Positions 35,401 through 48,300 of a DNA stretch of 64,000 nucleotides are shown piece after piece; position 1 is the first letter of the stretch; the number at the start of each line of letters is the position of its first letter. The DNA is taken from the NCBI GenBank assembly GCA_030141605.1, contig JAQGDQ010000257.1, positions 188,001 through 252,000 on the forward strand. The letters run 5' to 3'. The notes beneath the pieces were generated by a model that searched no databases, was not told the DNA's origin, and saw nothing but the letters and a program-made list of their open reading frames with translations. The position numbers and the translations under genes are program-made. Source of the DNA: Tubiluchus corallicola. Taxonomy: Eukaryota > Priapulida > Priapulimorpha > Priapulimorphida > Tubiluchidae.

Positions 35401-38400
35401 TCTTAGGATGGTTTAAGTGGCTTGTTTACTGAAATAGTCAAAGAAGAAGGATTTCTCACACTAACATTCCATTACTGATTTTTTGCAAAAAATAGGATTT
35501 ATGTGATGTTTCGGTTTATTGCATAACTTACAGAGCAAGAGTGTCGATTCATCACAAATATTTCATGATACTGCAGGATGGAAATCTTTAGAAACCAGCA
35601 TGAAGTGAGTTTTTCTTTACATTTATCTTGTTACTCTATCAAAATGTTTTGCATGTGACTGTTGTCGATGTTAAAATGTAGGAGTTTAAGATCGTCAGTT
35701 TTGCGTTTATATTACTGTTGTTGGTATTGTGCGTTTATATACTAGGGCTGTTAGACGTTCCTTATATATGGGACGTGTCCCATATTTGATAATTTTATTA
35801 CCCCTGTCTCATACTGATGTTTCGGTGAGACGTAAATGTCCTGTATTTAGTTCATTTTCAATTTTCGTAATTAAAATATATTTTTGCTACCTCCTTAAGG
35901 TTCTTAGTTATAACTTTATAAGTAATTATACTTTCTTTTCTCAGATTTTCTTGATGAAAATAACCCAACTGTAACGAGGAAATTAGTGTTGGTAGATGTT
36001 TTCACAAAACTGACGTGTTTGCTGCGTGTTTGCAATTGGCTTTATGTTTTTAACTTATGTCTCTACTTTTGCATAATATATTGGTCTGCGTGTGTAGGCA
36101 TGTATAAATTTATATATATAGTAACATAGAGAGAGATTTTGAGAGTGTCCCGTATTTCTAATTTTCTAATGTGCTCACATTTTCAGGAGTATATTATAAT
36201 TTATTTTTTGCAGTCGTTCAGTACATATGTAGTTATCAATTTTTGATAAGTAGTTATGCATGTTGGTATCCTGATTTGTGAAGCATTAACTGTCTTGTAG
36301 TAGTTTGGCTATATAAGTAAGAAGGCCCATAAGTATCACATGGGAACATGTCACACAATCATAAGCAAGCATGTTAATTTTTATCAGCATTGATTTTGTG
36401 CAAGATATACTCGTAGATTGGTTTGGTACATGATATATTTGACAAAAGCAAAACTATCTTTCACATCTTTGTATTTTTTGCTACTATAGACATACTACAT
36501 TATACGCATGGTATATATTGTGGCGGTGTTAACTTACTTCCTTGTTACCTGCTAAAACATAAAACATTCTCATGCTTTGGGAGTTTATTTTTTGCTTACT
36601 TGATAGCTATATGATTCCTAACTGTTTCTGTGCTTTAAAAATACTCTAGCATTGTTATTAGTGCTTGTATTCTTCTGGAGTACACTGGAGTATCTTTGTG
36701 AAGCGTGTGTGGTGTTTTCGCTTAAAATAAATCTGAAAAATAAATTGCTCTGTCATCACATTTTTACAGAAGTAAACTGAGAGTTGTTGCTCATTATTTT
36801 TTTGCAAAAAATGCTCACAAAGTAATTTATCAATTTTGAGAGCTTCTTTTAGTAACATATATTAATCACATTTTTCATACCTCAGATGTCTACAAGCATG
36901 CATTGAGGGGTGTGGTCATCGCTTTAATCCATGTATTGACCAACCATTGCTGGACCTGATATTTCAAGCATTACGGCATACAAACCGATTCGTGAGGGAA
37001 ACGGGTTACCAAGTCTGCGCAGCTTTGGTCAGCGTGGGTGTCGGAGAAGATGGTGCGTATGTTACTTCGCATTATAATCATGAAAGTGAATGCATGTACT
37101 GCTTTTATTTTGTTATATATTTCGGCGCACTGCAAACTGAAATCCAGCACTCAAAGGAGGACTTTCTCGATAAGATACTTGTGGCGTGACTGGAGCCTGG
37201 CTCACAGTCAAGTATATTCCTCTAAGTTGAACAACTGAACCAGCAGGTGTGCCTCAGTCCCATACAGATGCATATACATTCTTTCACTACGAGGTAAATT
37301 GCTAAGGTTTATGAATAATATTGCACAAAGTGAGCTGGTATTGAACCCAGGCAGGCAAATGACACTCGCATGAAAGCGCGCATCTGACAACTCAGCCACA
37401 GAGTTGCTTGACCTCACTGTTTGTTTTACTGCATGTTAATTTGGGCTTTTTAAGAATTTCCAAAGCAATTTGCATTTATTTATATTATAAATGTGTTTCA
37501 CAATTTTTCTTGTTGTGTTTGCTAAGAAATGGTATTATCTTTGAGTGACATCACGAGTCAGTTAAGTATTCACAATTTGTTCAAAATAGCAAACATCCCC
37601 CCACAACCTTTCTATCAAATGTGTTTTCGGTGTACTTAACTTTATTAAGAGCAAGTATAATTTGTTCAATAATTGTTCAATAATAAGTAAAAAAACAGCA
37701 CATATATACATAATAAAATATATAATTTAACATTTCGATTGGTATGCTTGTCATTTTCAATATCAGAAAAATCTGATTTTAGGAATGGTAGGCGCGCCAG
37801 TCAAAAACAGTAATCTAAAGTTATATTTTGCTATGTTTAACGTCAGACAGAATTTTGCAGAAATTTTCCCGTGAAGTATAATATATTCAGTTGTAATATT
37901 TAGTCTTAAGCATTTGTGAAGAAACTTAAAAAAGTGATCTTAGTTTATATTAATTATCAAGTCGATAAAACAGATTTAAAAGTTTCATCCAATTAAGCCT
38001 GTAAAGAAAATTACTGATTCCATTATTTCTAGCTGTAGCTGTCGTATGGAGCTAATCACTTTTAGGGGTTAGGAAATAGCCGAGTAGTGGTGGTGTATGC
38101 TTATTGACCGAAATTAAGCAATGCTGAGGTTAGGAAATAGCCGAGTAGTAGTTTTGTATGCTTATTGACCGAAATTAAGCAATGTTGAGGTTAGGAAATA
38201 GCCGAGTAGTGGTGGTGTATGCTTGTTGACCGAAATTAAGCAAGGCTGAGGTTAGGAAATAGCCGAGTAGTGGTGGTGTATGCTTGTTGACCGAAATTAA
38301 GCAAGGCTGAGGTTAGGAAATAGCCGAGTAGTAGTGGTGTATGCTTGTTGACCGAAATTAAGCAAGGCTGAGGTTAGGAAATAGCCGAGTAGTGGTGGTG

Positions 38401-41400
38401 TATGCTTATTGACCGAAATTAAGCAAGGCTGAGGTTAGGAAATAGCCGAGTAGTGGTGGTGTATGCTTGTTGACCGAAATTAAGCAATGCTGAGGTTAGG
38501 AAATAGCCGAGTAGTGGTGGTGTATGCTTGTTGACCGAAATTAAGCAAGGCTGAGGTTATGAAATAGCCGAGTAGTGGTGGTGTATGCTTATTGACCGAA
38601 ATTAAGCAAGGCTGAGGTTAGGAAATAGCCGAGTAGTGGTGGTGTATGCTTGTTGACCGAAATTAAGCAAGGCTGAGGTTAGGAAATAGCCGAGTAGTAG
38701 TGGTGTATGCTTGTTGACCGAAATTAAGCAACGCTGAGGTTAGGAAATAGCCGAGTAGTGGTGGTGTATGCTTGTTGACCGAAATTAAGCAACGCTGACG
38801 TTAGGAAATAGCCGAGTAGTGGTGGTGTATGCTTGTTGACCGAAATTAAGCAACGCTGACGTTAGGAAATAGCCGAGTAGTGGTGGTGTATGCTTGTTGA
38901 CCGAAATTAAGCAATGCTGAGGTTAGGAAATAGCCGAGTAGTGGTGGTGTATGCTTGTTGACCGAAATTAAGCAATGCTGAGGTTAGGAAATAGCCGAGT
39001 AGTAGTGGTGTATGCTTATTGACCGAAATTAAGCAAGGCTGAGGTTAGGAAATAGCCGAGTAGTGGTGGTGTATGCTTGTTGACCGAAATTAAGCAATGC
39101 TGAGGTTAGGAAATAGCCGAGTAGTAGTGGTGTATGCTTGTTGACCGAAATTAAGCAATGCTGAGGTTAGGAAATAGCCGAGTAGTGGTGGTGTATGCTT
39201 GTTGACCGAAATTAAGCAATGCTTAGGTTAGGAAATAGCCGAGTAGTAGTGGTGTATGCTTGTTGACCGAAATTAAGCAAGGCTGAGGTTAGGAAATAGC
39301 CGAGTAGTGGTGGTGTATGCTTGTTGACCGAAATTAAGCAATGCTGAGGTTAGGAAATAGCCGAGTAGTGGTGGTGTATGCTTGTTGACCGAAATTAAGC
39401 AATGCTGAGGTTAGGAAATAGCCGAGTAGTGGTGGTGTATGCTTGTTGACCGAAATTAAGCAAGGCTGAGGTTAGGAAATAGCCGAGTAGTAGTGGTGTA
39501 TGCTTGTTGACCGAAATTAAGCAAGGCTGAGGTTAGGAAATAGCCGAGTAGTGGTGGTGTATGCTTGTTGACCGAAATTAAGCAAGGCTGAGGTTAGGAA
39601 ATAGCCGAGTAGTGGTGGTGTATGCTTGTTGACCGAAATTAAGCAAGGCTGAGGTTAGGAAATAGCAGAGTAGTGGTGGTGTATGCTTGTTGACCGAAAT
39701 TAAGCAATGCTGAGGTTAGGAAATAGCCGAGTAGTGGTGGTGTATGCTTGTTGACCGAAATTAAGCAAGGCTGAGGTTAGGAAATAGCCGAGTAGTGGTG
39801 TATGCTTGTTGACCGAAATTAAGCAAGGCTGAGGTTAGGAAATAGCCGAGTAGTAGTGGTGTATGCTTGTTGCCCGAAATTAAGCAACGCTGAGGTTAGG
39901 AAATAGCCGAGTAGTGGTGGTGTATGCTTGTTGACTGAAATTAAGCAACGCTGAGGTTGGCAATTGAATGGATAGGCAACTGCTAGGTTCAGTGCCTAAC
40001 TATATGTCAAGACTTTGGTGATTGCATTCTACATACTGATTTTGACTGTTTACATCATACAGAGAGTTTGTATTCACCCAAATGGAAAGTGGTCAAGATA
40101 TCTCTACTGGATGTGCATCTCATAACTAGCCTTGATAATAAGTCAGATAATGATCTTGTCTCACCTTTCCATACTATTGGCCTTCCCATTGTGTGCTGGA
40201 ATCCATCTTGCAAATTATCAAATTGCGTAAAGGAATTGCTATTGCTTGATGTGTAATTGACCAACATGAATTTTACAGTTGTGACTGCTGACAACAATTT
40301 ACAGCTGATGTCGTATTTACAGTCGTGGAATATTGTGGAATATAGTAGCAATTATTGTACATGTCATTAGACATTTATTAATTGTTTAGGCTTGACATTA
40401 CAAGAAGATAATGCAGTGTACAAACATGGCGATCAGTTTGCTGCTTATTTGGGAGATGGCTTAGCTGATAATTGGAGTCAGGTAAATTAGATAAAGCTGT
40501 TCTAATTTTTGGCAATTAGTAAGGGACATAGTTACCATGGTATCATTAAAACATAGGTTTTAATGAAATTCTACAACCGCCGAATTTCATTGATATAAGA
40601 AGTATACATAAAATATATAAAAAATAAATTACTGTACCAAGTTATTATCGAATTTTAAAAGTTCTGTTTACTAATAGATTTGAGATTAGTGCAAACCGTA
40701 ATTTTTTTTAAATACAAAAGGTAAAATTCAGAAGTGGAATGTGTGAAATGACATATTACATAAGAGTGTATATCTAAATTGGCAAACAGACAATGATATC
40801 ATGGAATATAGTGGAATATAGTGGAAAGTCATATTATCAGTTTTCCCATGGTCAGGGAAAATCCTTGGGCAAAAAGTCAGGGAAATTGGAAAGGGTTGCA
40901 AAGATAATCACCGTGAACCAATATTTTTCCAAACATTCCAAACATATTTCTTAGCGATTCGTCTTCAAATAAAATTTTGCTATGCCAGTTTCGATTTCTG
41001 TTCCAAAAATAATGATTGGCCGATACATTATATATCAGTATATATGTACTAATGTCCATATACAAAAATGTGTGAATATGTATACTGTATGTATATTGGT
41101 AATCTAATTTCTGCTTATTTTAGTCAGGGAAAAGTCAGGGAAATTTATTTTAAAATTCTATGGGAACCTACAGTGCCATACTTGTTTGTAGTATAATAGC
41201 TTGTCTTTTCTAGGTACGTCTTGCTGCCTCTGTAGCTACTCGCAAGTTCATGCTTAGCTTGCCCAGTGAAAGTTCTCAGGAAAAGTTTTTCCCCATTTTG
41301 CTGCCTCGAATGTGTCTCAACAGGTACGCAATTTGTAATATTGTTCATTTTTAATGAAATTGCTTAGTTGGAAATACATGTAGTTCGTAACACCGGTAAT

Positions 41401-44400
41401 CATTAGATTTGAGATGCATTGCTCATTGAACTATGTATTGCACGTATTGCTAGAATCGTTATTGCTGAAAAGTTAAAAACAACTGCTGAGAAGCTTCCAT
41501 TCAATATTAGTGCAAAATGGTAAGACGAGAAATGTGTCTGATACTTTAAATTGTATTATTTTAGCATATTAGTAATATATATCTTATAGAGTTAATGGCT
41601 ATCGTAACCTTTCTAATTTTAGTTTTCCCAATAAGAATACTTTTAGTTTCAACTCGGCATTTTAGTGCAGAAAACCAAATTTGCAAATGACTTTGTTAAC
41701 ATAATCAAAAACGAAAGTTTGTTAATAAAGTCAGTTATTGTTTAAGTACATGAAAGAGACAGCTTCTGACAACCAACGTATTGTTTATTGAATGAAAATT
41801 TACCACTTCCATGATCACTTCCGAGAAGTTTGTGCTTTTGTCGTAATTTTTCAGTCACTGAGTGCTTTAAGGAAAACAACCTTTTTCTCTGTAAAGAAAT
41901 CATACGAATCGTAACCTTCGCGTCCTAACCCAGATTGCTTCACCCCTCCAAATGGCATAGTTAGATCTCTTACAAGCCAGCAGTTGCACCAAACTGTTCC
42001 AACATCTAAACGTTTTGCCATCCGTTGCAAACGTCCAGCTGAAGATGACCACACGCTAGCCATTAATCCATATTCAGTGTCATTTGCTCTGCGAACAGCT
42101 TCATCTTCCGTCTCAAAAGGAACAATGCAGGCCACGGGACCAAAAATTTCATGCTTCATTGATGGTGAATCATAACTGACATTGGTTATGATTGTTGGGG
42201 AGATGTAGTAACCATTCTGGTTTTCTTTCGGCAGTTCAGGCATATTCGTTTCGTAAACAGATACGTTTTCAGACTTGGCTTTCTGTACATAAGATCGGAC
42301 GTGATTCAGGTGACCTTTACTAATCAAAGGTCCCAGGTTTGTTTCCGCATGTTCTGGAGCTCCGATGGTAAGCTTACCAGCAGCTTCTTTGAAAGCTTTC
42401 ACAAACTTCTCGTATATTGGCTGTTGAACATAAAATCGACTGATAGCTAGACACATTTGTCCTTGATTTGCAAAAGCCGATCTGACACATTCTTGTACTG
42501 CCTTGTCGAAGTTAGCATCTTCAAAGACAATTGCTGGGTTCTTTCCACCCATTTCTAACATGACTTTCTTTGTGGTAGCCGAACATGCGGCCATTATCTT
42601 TTTGCCATTTGCACAACTTCCAGTAAATGATACCGCTCTGACATCTGGATGAGCCACCAATGATTCACCTGGTTTAGCACTGTCTCCGAATACGACATTT
42701 ACCACACCTGGTGGTAGGATGGATTGAATGATGTCACATAGCATCCATGCTGTCACAGGTGTCAACTCACTGGGCTTCAGTACGACAGTGCATCCTGCAG
42801 CAACAGCCGGAGCAAATTGGAAACAAAGCAAGTAGAGAGGCATGTTCCACGGGGACAGGATAACAGACACACCTACAGGCTCAATCAGTGTGAAACTCAT
42901 TACATCAGATTCCGGCTGTTCACGTGATTGACCCATGTATGACATGAAGTTTGAGCCGTAGAATCTGAGCATTGCTGCAGCACGTGGAATGTCCATGACT
43001 CTGGTCATCGACAACGGCTTGCCAGTGTCTCTTGATTCTGCCAGAGCAAACTCTTCCAGCTTATGCTCAAGTGCATCAGCAATGCGGTTCATTAGTCGTG
43101 ATCGCACTTCTACTGATGTTGCAGCCCAGGCTGGTAGGGCTTGATGTGCGGCTTTTACTGCCAGATCAGCTGCAGCAGCACTACTTCTTGGGCAGGTAGC
43201 CCATACATCACCTGTTGCTGGCTCATGTACTTCTATCTTGTCTTCCTCATCAACAAACTCATTGTTTATGAAGTTTCTAATGTGGATTTTTGACTTTCCA
43301 AAAATAGGAGCCATCTTGTCTGTACCCTACAAAGGAAATTGAAAAAAAGTGAAAATACTTGTAAATTATGTAAACAGCAGCTATTGTTACTTGCATGCAT
43401 TTTCAGTGTTGCTTTTAAAGAAGCAAGGCTTAAAATGATTTTCTTGTAAGTTGATGAAATCTCAGCAGAAATTATATGTTTCACGGAGGTCAACTCAGAA
43501 AAATCTTTTGTGTAAATGATTTTTAATGTGCAGCTGTATAACAGAATGAAAGAGGATCTTTGTAGTACTAAAATCAGAATCAGAAGGCTAAGATGTGTAG
43601 GACATTTAATGAGATTAACAAAAACAAAACCAGTAGGATTACCATTAAATGAGACGCAAAACCTGATGAACGACCTCACAATAGCTGGATATCAAAAAAA
43701 ACTTGGATATCAAGATTTAATAAAGATTTACAACAGCTGAGCCCAAATTTAACAATAGCATCACAAGAGTTGAATTTTAGCTGCAAACATGAAACAGTGG
43801 GTGCTCTAATAAAGGATAGGGGGTCTACAACAGATATTTAGAATAACAGAAGAAAGGTGAAATCTCACTATGCATAATATAGTAGTTTGTATATTATAAT
43901 ACTAGTGCCAGTAACTACTAAAAATATACTGTATATAATAATTAGTAGCCTATTCAATCAGCAGCAGTCATACCACAATCCTGGTACAGATTATGTAAAA
44001 CAAGGCATCATTGATACATCTTTAGAGCTGATGTCAACATAGCGCAATCTATTATCTTTCTTCCTACCATTTCCACTAACACATCCTTCTACCCTTCCTG
44101 TGTGATCTAACCTTTCTCCCAGTTCTTTTTTTTTGGTTCACTCATCCATTCTTTTTTTATCCGGTTCACATGACAGTGGGCTTATACAAGCCTTTGCTTC
44201 TCTAGCCCATTGCAGTACAATTATTCTTTTATGATAACGATAGTGTATGAAACATGACAGTTTAACAGAGTATGATGTAATAATTTTGATGTCACTGTGT
44301 GCTTAATGTCATTACATTGTACTGAATGTGATAATAATAATAAATAAATAAAAAACAGAAGCTAATGCCTTTTCAAGGCAAAACAGAGTAGAAACATCTA

Positions 44401-45339
44401 CATAAATAATGCATATATCTCTGAATTTACACAGTTTTATACAAACACTTACCTTACTCTCCCTGCTTTCAAGTTTGCACTAGTGACTGACTCTAAAACT
44501 AGGTCACTCAGGACTCTTGTAGTTCTGTTCCTGTTGGGCGCTTTATGTACAGGATCTAATAAATCTTCAAGGTCATTGCAACCTGTATCAGATCTCTGGT
44601 GCCTGTCTACTGTCAGTGCAACTGTAGATCATTACCACCCAGATTTGAAAGTAGCTGATACATATATTGGAAGCTATGTAGACCTGTATTTTACATGAAT
44701 TCAGTTCTGCTCAACCTTTTCAAGTTATTATAGCTAATAGTTTTGTTTGTATCAGTATTTTAAGTATTTTTAGAAGTAGTGGAGAAAGCACATGCATTTT
44801 TTGTATACAAGTTTACTGATTTTTATATCTGTATTATCAGAAATTGCAGAAAAAACAAACTTCACTAGATGTTTTTGATTTTGTTTGAATTTTGTGCCTT
44901 AAATTTTATTGCTTTAAAATCTGAGCAACTTAAGACATAAGCATCCCAGCAGTATAGTATTGCTTTGAAGATCAAGTTTTTTATCCTTCATTTCTTTCAT
45001 TGTGTGCATATATATTAACAGCTGTTCTTGCTAACTGTAGAATGTAATTCTATGTATTATCAATAGTTTTATTATAGTGTACAATTTTTAAGCCCATTCA
45101 TGATGTATTTTTACTCATACTTTTTATCTATTATTGATTAGGGCAGTTGATCAAGTGACTAATAGGTCTTTCGCTGCTCCTTCTCAGTTGCAATGAAATG
45201 CAAAAATAATTGTGTCAAATTTTTATTGTTATTGAGAAAATAAAATTGAATTGAATTGAATTGATTGTAAAGCCCTAGAGCATTTTATGGATTTGAGGCT
45301 AATAAATTATTATTAATATTATTATTATTATTATTATTG

Positions 45340-45379
<40 letters not shown>

Positions 45380-48300
45380 GATCATCATTGTTGTTGTTGT
45401 TGATGTTGTTGCCTTGTTGTTGCACACCTTTTTTCATTTAGATGCTTCCTTCATAAATTACAAATGACACTTGCAAAATGTGTATATATAAAGCAAGATT
45501 GGCTCATTTGTTTTGTGACTGTTGTGCATTTTAGGTACTACGTTGCAGACGGAGTCCGAATTTACTCGCAAGAAACATGGCGGCAGGTTACTCGAGCAGA
45601 AGGGAAGGAGATGGTGGAAAAATATATAGACAGTGTGGTGAGCAATATATGTAACTGTTTGCTGTGAGCGTTTTTAATGTCAATTAAATGAACAAATTCA
45701 AAGATTAAAAATAAGATATTGTTCGTCTGAAGTTTGCCACGGTCATAACTGTAAAAGAAGTCAAAATGCAGATTATGTCTCAAAATTTTTTTTGTTTTTC
45801 TCAGAAGCCTTCGTTCCTCTCCGACTTTATCAGCTGTACAGAGATATACAATAATAAAAATTACAGGTAAAACTACATATAACACTTGTGGGGAACGAAG
45901 GCTTGTGAGAAAAATAACAAAAAACTTTTGAGACTTATTGAGCATTTTGACTTCTTTTAAAGTTCAAAGATATCTGTTTACCCTTACTATTTCAACCAAA
46001 TATGACAAAACCACCAAAATGGATGACGGAAGAAGAATTCTGTTGGTAGTGAGCAGTAAACAACTATTTAACTCAGAATTAGTAATTAATAACAGATGAG
46101 CAGTACCAGATGTGATACCAGCATCTATTCATCAATAGTTAAATTTATTTATTTATACCCTTTATTCATGCTTAAAAGGTGCAATCAATTTATGAAAATA
46201 ACAACAAATGATAAGAAAAGGAAAAAAATGAATGAATCAAATTACAATATCTATTAGCTCAAACTGCACATAGTAAAAAAATAAAGTTTGTTAATTTGTT
46301 AAAGAAAAGTAGAAATCATTGCAGCAATTTATGTTTTAAATTTGGTCTCAAGAAATGGTCAGATCATTTAATATTTCATATAGTTGGCACTCCTGAAGAA
46401 ATAAAAATATTTGGCTTCTGTAGTCCATAGAATTTCCTTTATAAATGTAATAACTGCCTGCTGATTGTCAGTGACATTAAGCATTCTCTCAGTAATGAGA
46501 CGCAGTACTCTTGATCTAAACTGGTGATGAGAACAATCAATACCATAGAGGTTAGAGATTGACACTAAAGTGTATCTAATAATTGAAGTAGAACAATACT
46601 GAGTTTGTTGAGCAAAATAACGAATAGGGTGATTACTATTGTTTAAACACTTGAAATTAAACTTGATAAATCATTTTGGAACTCTTTTTGAGGAGGCAAA
46701 ATTTCAGGTACAAATAGTGCGGTAGCTTCTCTTTACATATTAGATAGCAATAATAGCCTTTATTGTAACAAATGGTTACCTTTTTCTGTAAGTGTTGATG
46801 CATTTGATACGTTGTTGCTGCCTGTTTTTTAGTTTTTTCTCGGTGAATTTTATAATTTTGAATACTAATAAGTTTATTATTTTTATTCTACAGCAACAAT
46901 ATTATATCGAGCAAACTAAAGCTGATAACCATGCAGTGAGGGAAGCAGCATGTGCTTGTGTAGCAGAGCTGGGGTCAAAGGTCAGTATTTCAAATAAACT
47001 GAATATTCAAACACATTTTAGATGAGTAGCACATTTGTCTAGTGTCAGTGCAATTTATTGGTTTATCAAGATTGGTATATCATTAGCAATTCAGCTAACT
47101 AAGAAGACATTTATTTAAAAAGTCATCATCATCATCATCATTATTCATCGTTTGTGTACCTTTCGTTCTAAAACATGGCACGCTTCACTTGTTGATACTA
47201 CGCACTCCTAACTGCCACTACCTCCCACAGTGCATCATCCCTCAAACCTAGAGACATATTTGCTAAACCATTTTGCAGTATATCTGTACGTCAGTAAACT
47301 GACTCTCTTGGCTTTTTTGTCATTTCAAACAGCTTTACGTAATGCCATAAGAAGAGGAGATTCTTGAGGTAGTCTTAGTGCATGCCCAATCCATTTCAAT
47401 CTTCTTATTTGAATTTGCATATTTTAAGGGTTTCTTTTTCATCACACCGTGCAGATAATCATTTGATATTCTGTCAGGCCATTTAATGTCTAACAATTTT
47501 CTATAGAGACGTTTTTGAAAAGCATCGATTTCCTTCTGCTGTTTTGAAAAAAAATTCCCACCTTCGTCAATATATTCAGTATGCGCAATCTTTCTACTAT
47601 GGTGTCAACCTGCTTTGTACATACCAACAGCACAGTTTGGGAAGCCATTTTTGAATTCTTACTGATCATATGACTTCGCCGTGCATGCTGTATCATCATC
47701 ACGATGAGAAAAGCATGAAAACGATGCAGTTTCTTGCATGTTGTTGGACATATTTGCAGGTTGTGTGGACACAACACATGGTTTTCACCATTCACTACTG
47801 GTACTGACTGCAGACTACCATCTTCTGACTGCTGCATTTACTCCTATCATTTTAACTTTTCAAGCGATTTGTCTTGGAAATAAAACTGATGAATTTCAAT
47901 AAAACAATTGATCTAGCTTTTTAAAAGTAATGTTGTCATTAAATGCCATCTGTTATAGTCATGAACAGGTAGAATTCTCATGTAAACAGAAGTCTTAATG
48001 TAATGTAATGTAAAATTTATTTATATAGCACACTACATCGTTTAAAATCTCAGCACGCTGAACAATAAAATACATTTGAAATTCATAGAAACATCAAATT
48101 TAAAAGACATTAAGAATTAAAAAAATTCATCATAAAAAGTACAGTTTAAACAAATGTGTTTTAAGATGTAGTTTAAATCAATCTAATGAATTTGTAGAAT
48201 GTATATAATAGGTAAGTTATTCCAGAGATGTGGAGCACAGACACAGAAAGCTTTTTCACCATAGAATGTTGTATCAGGAATTGGCTGATGTAAATTAATT

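Noticed and set aside
38068-39958. CRISPR array
   Set aside because: Units are contiguous with no unique spacers, in an animal intron. It is a satellite.
43266-43679. 137-residue minus-strand frame upstream of ALDH
   Set aside because: Runs across the splice acceptor before the ALDH start and is in a different frame. It overlaps a LINE fragment.
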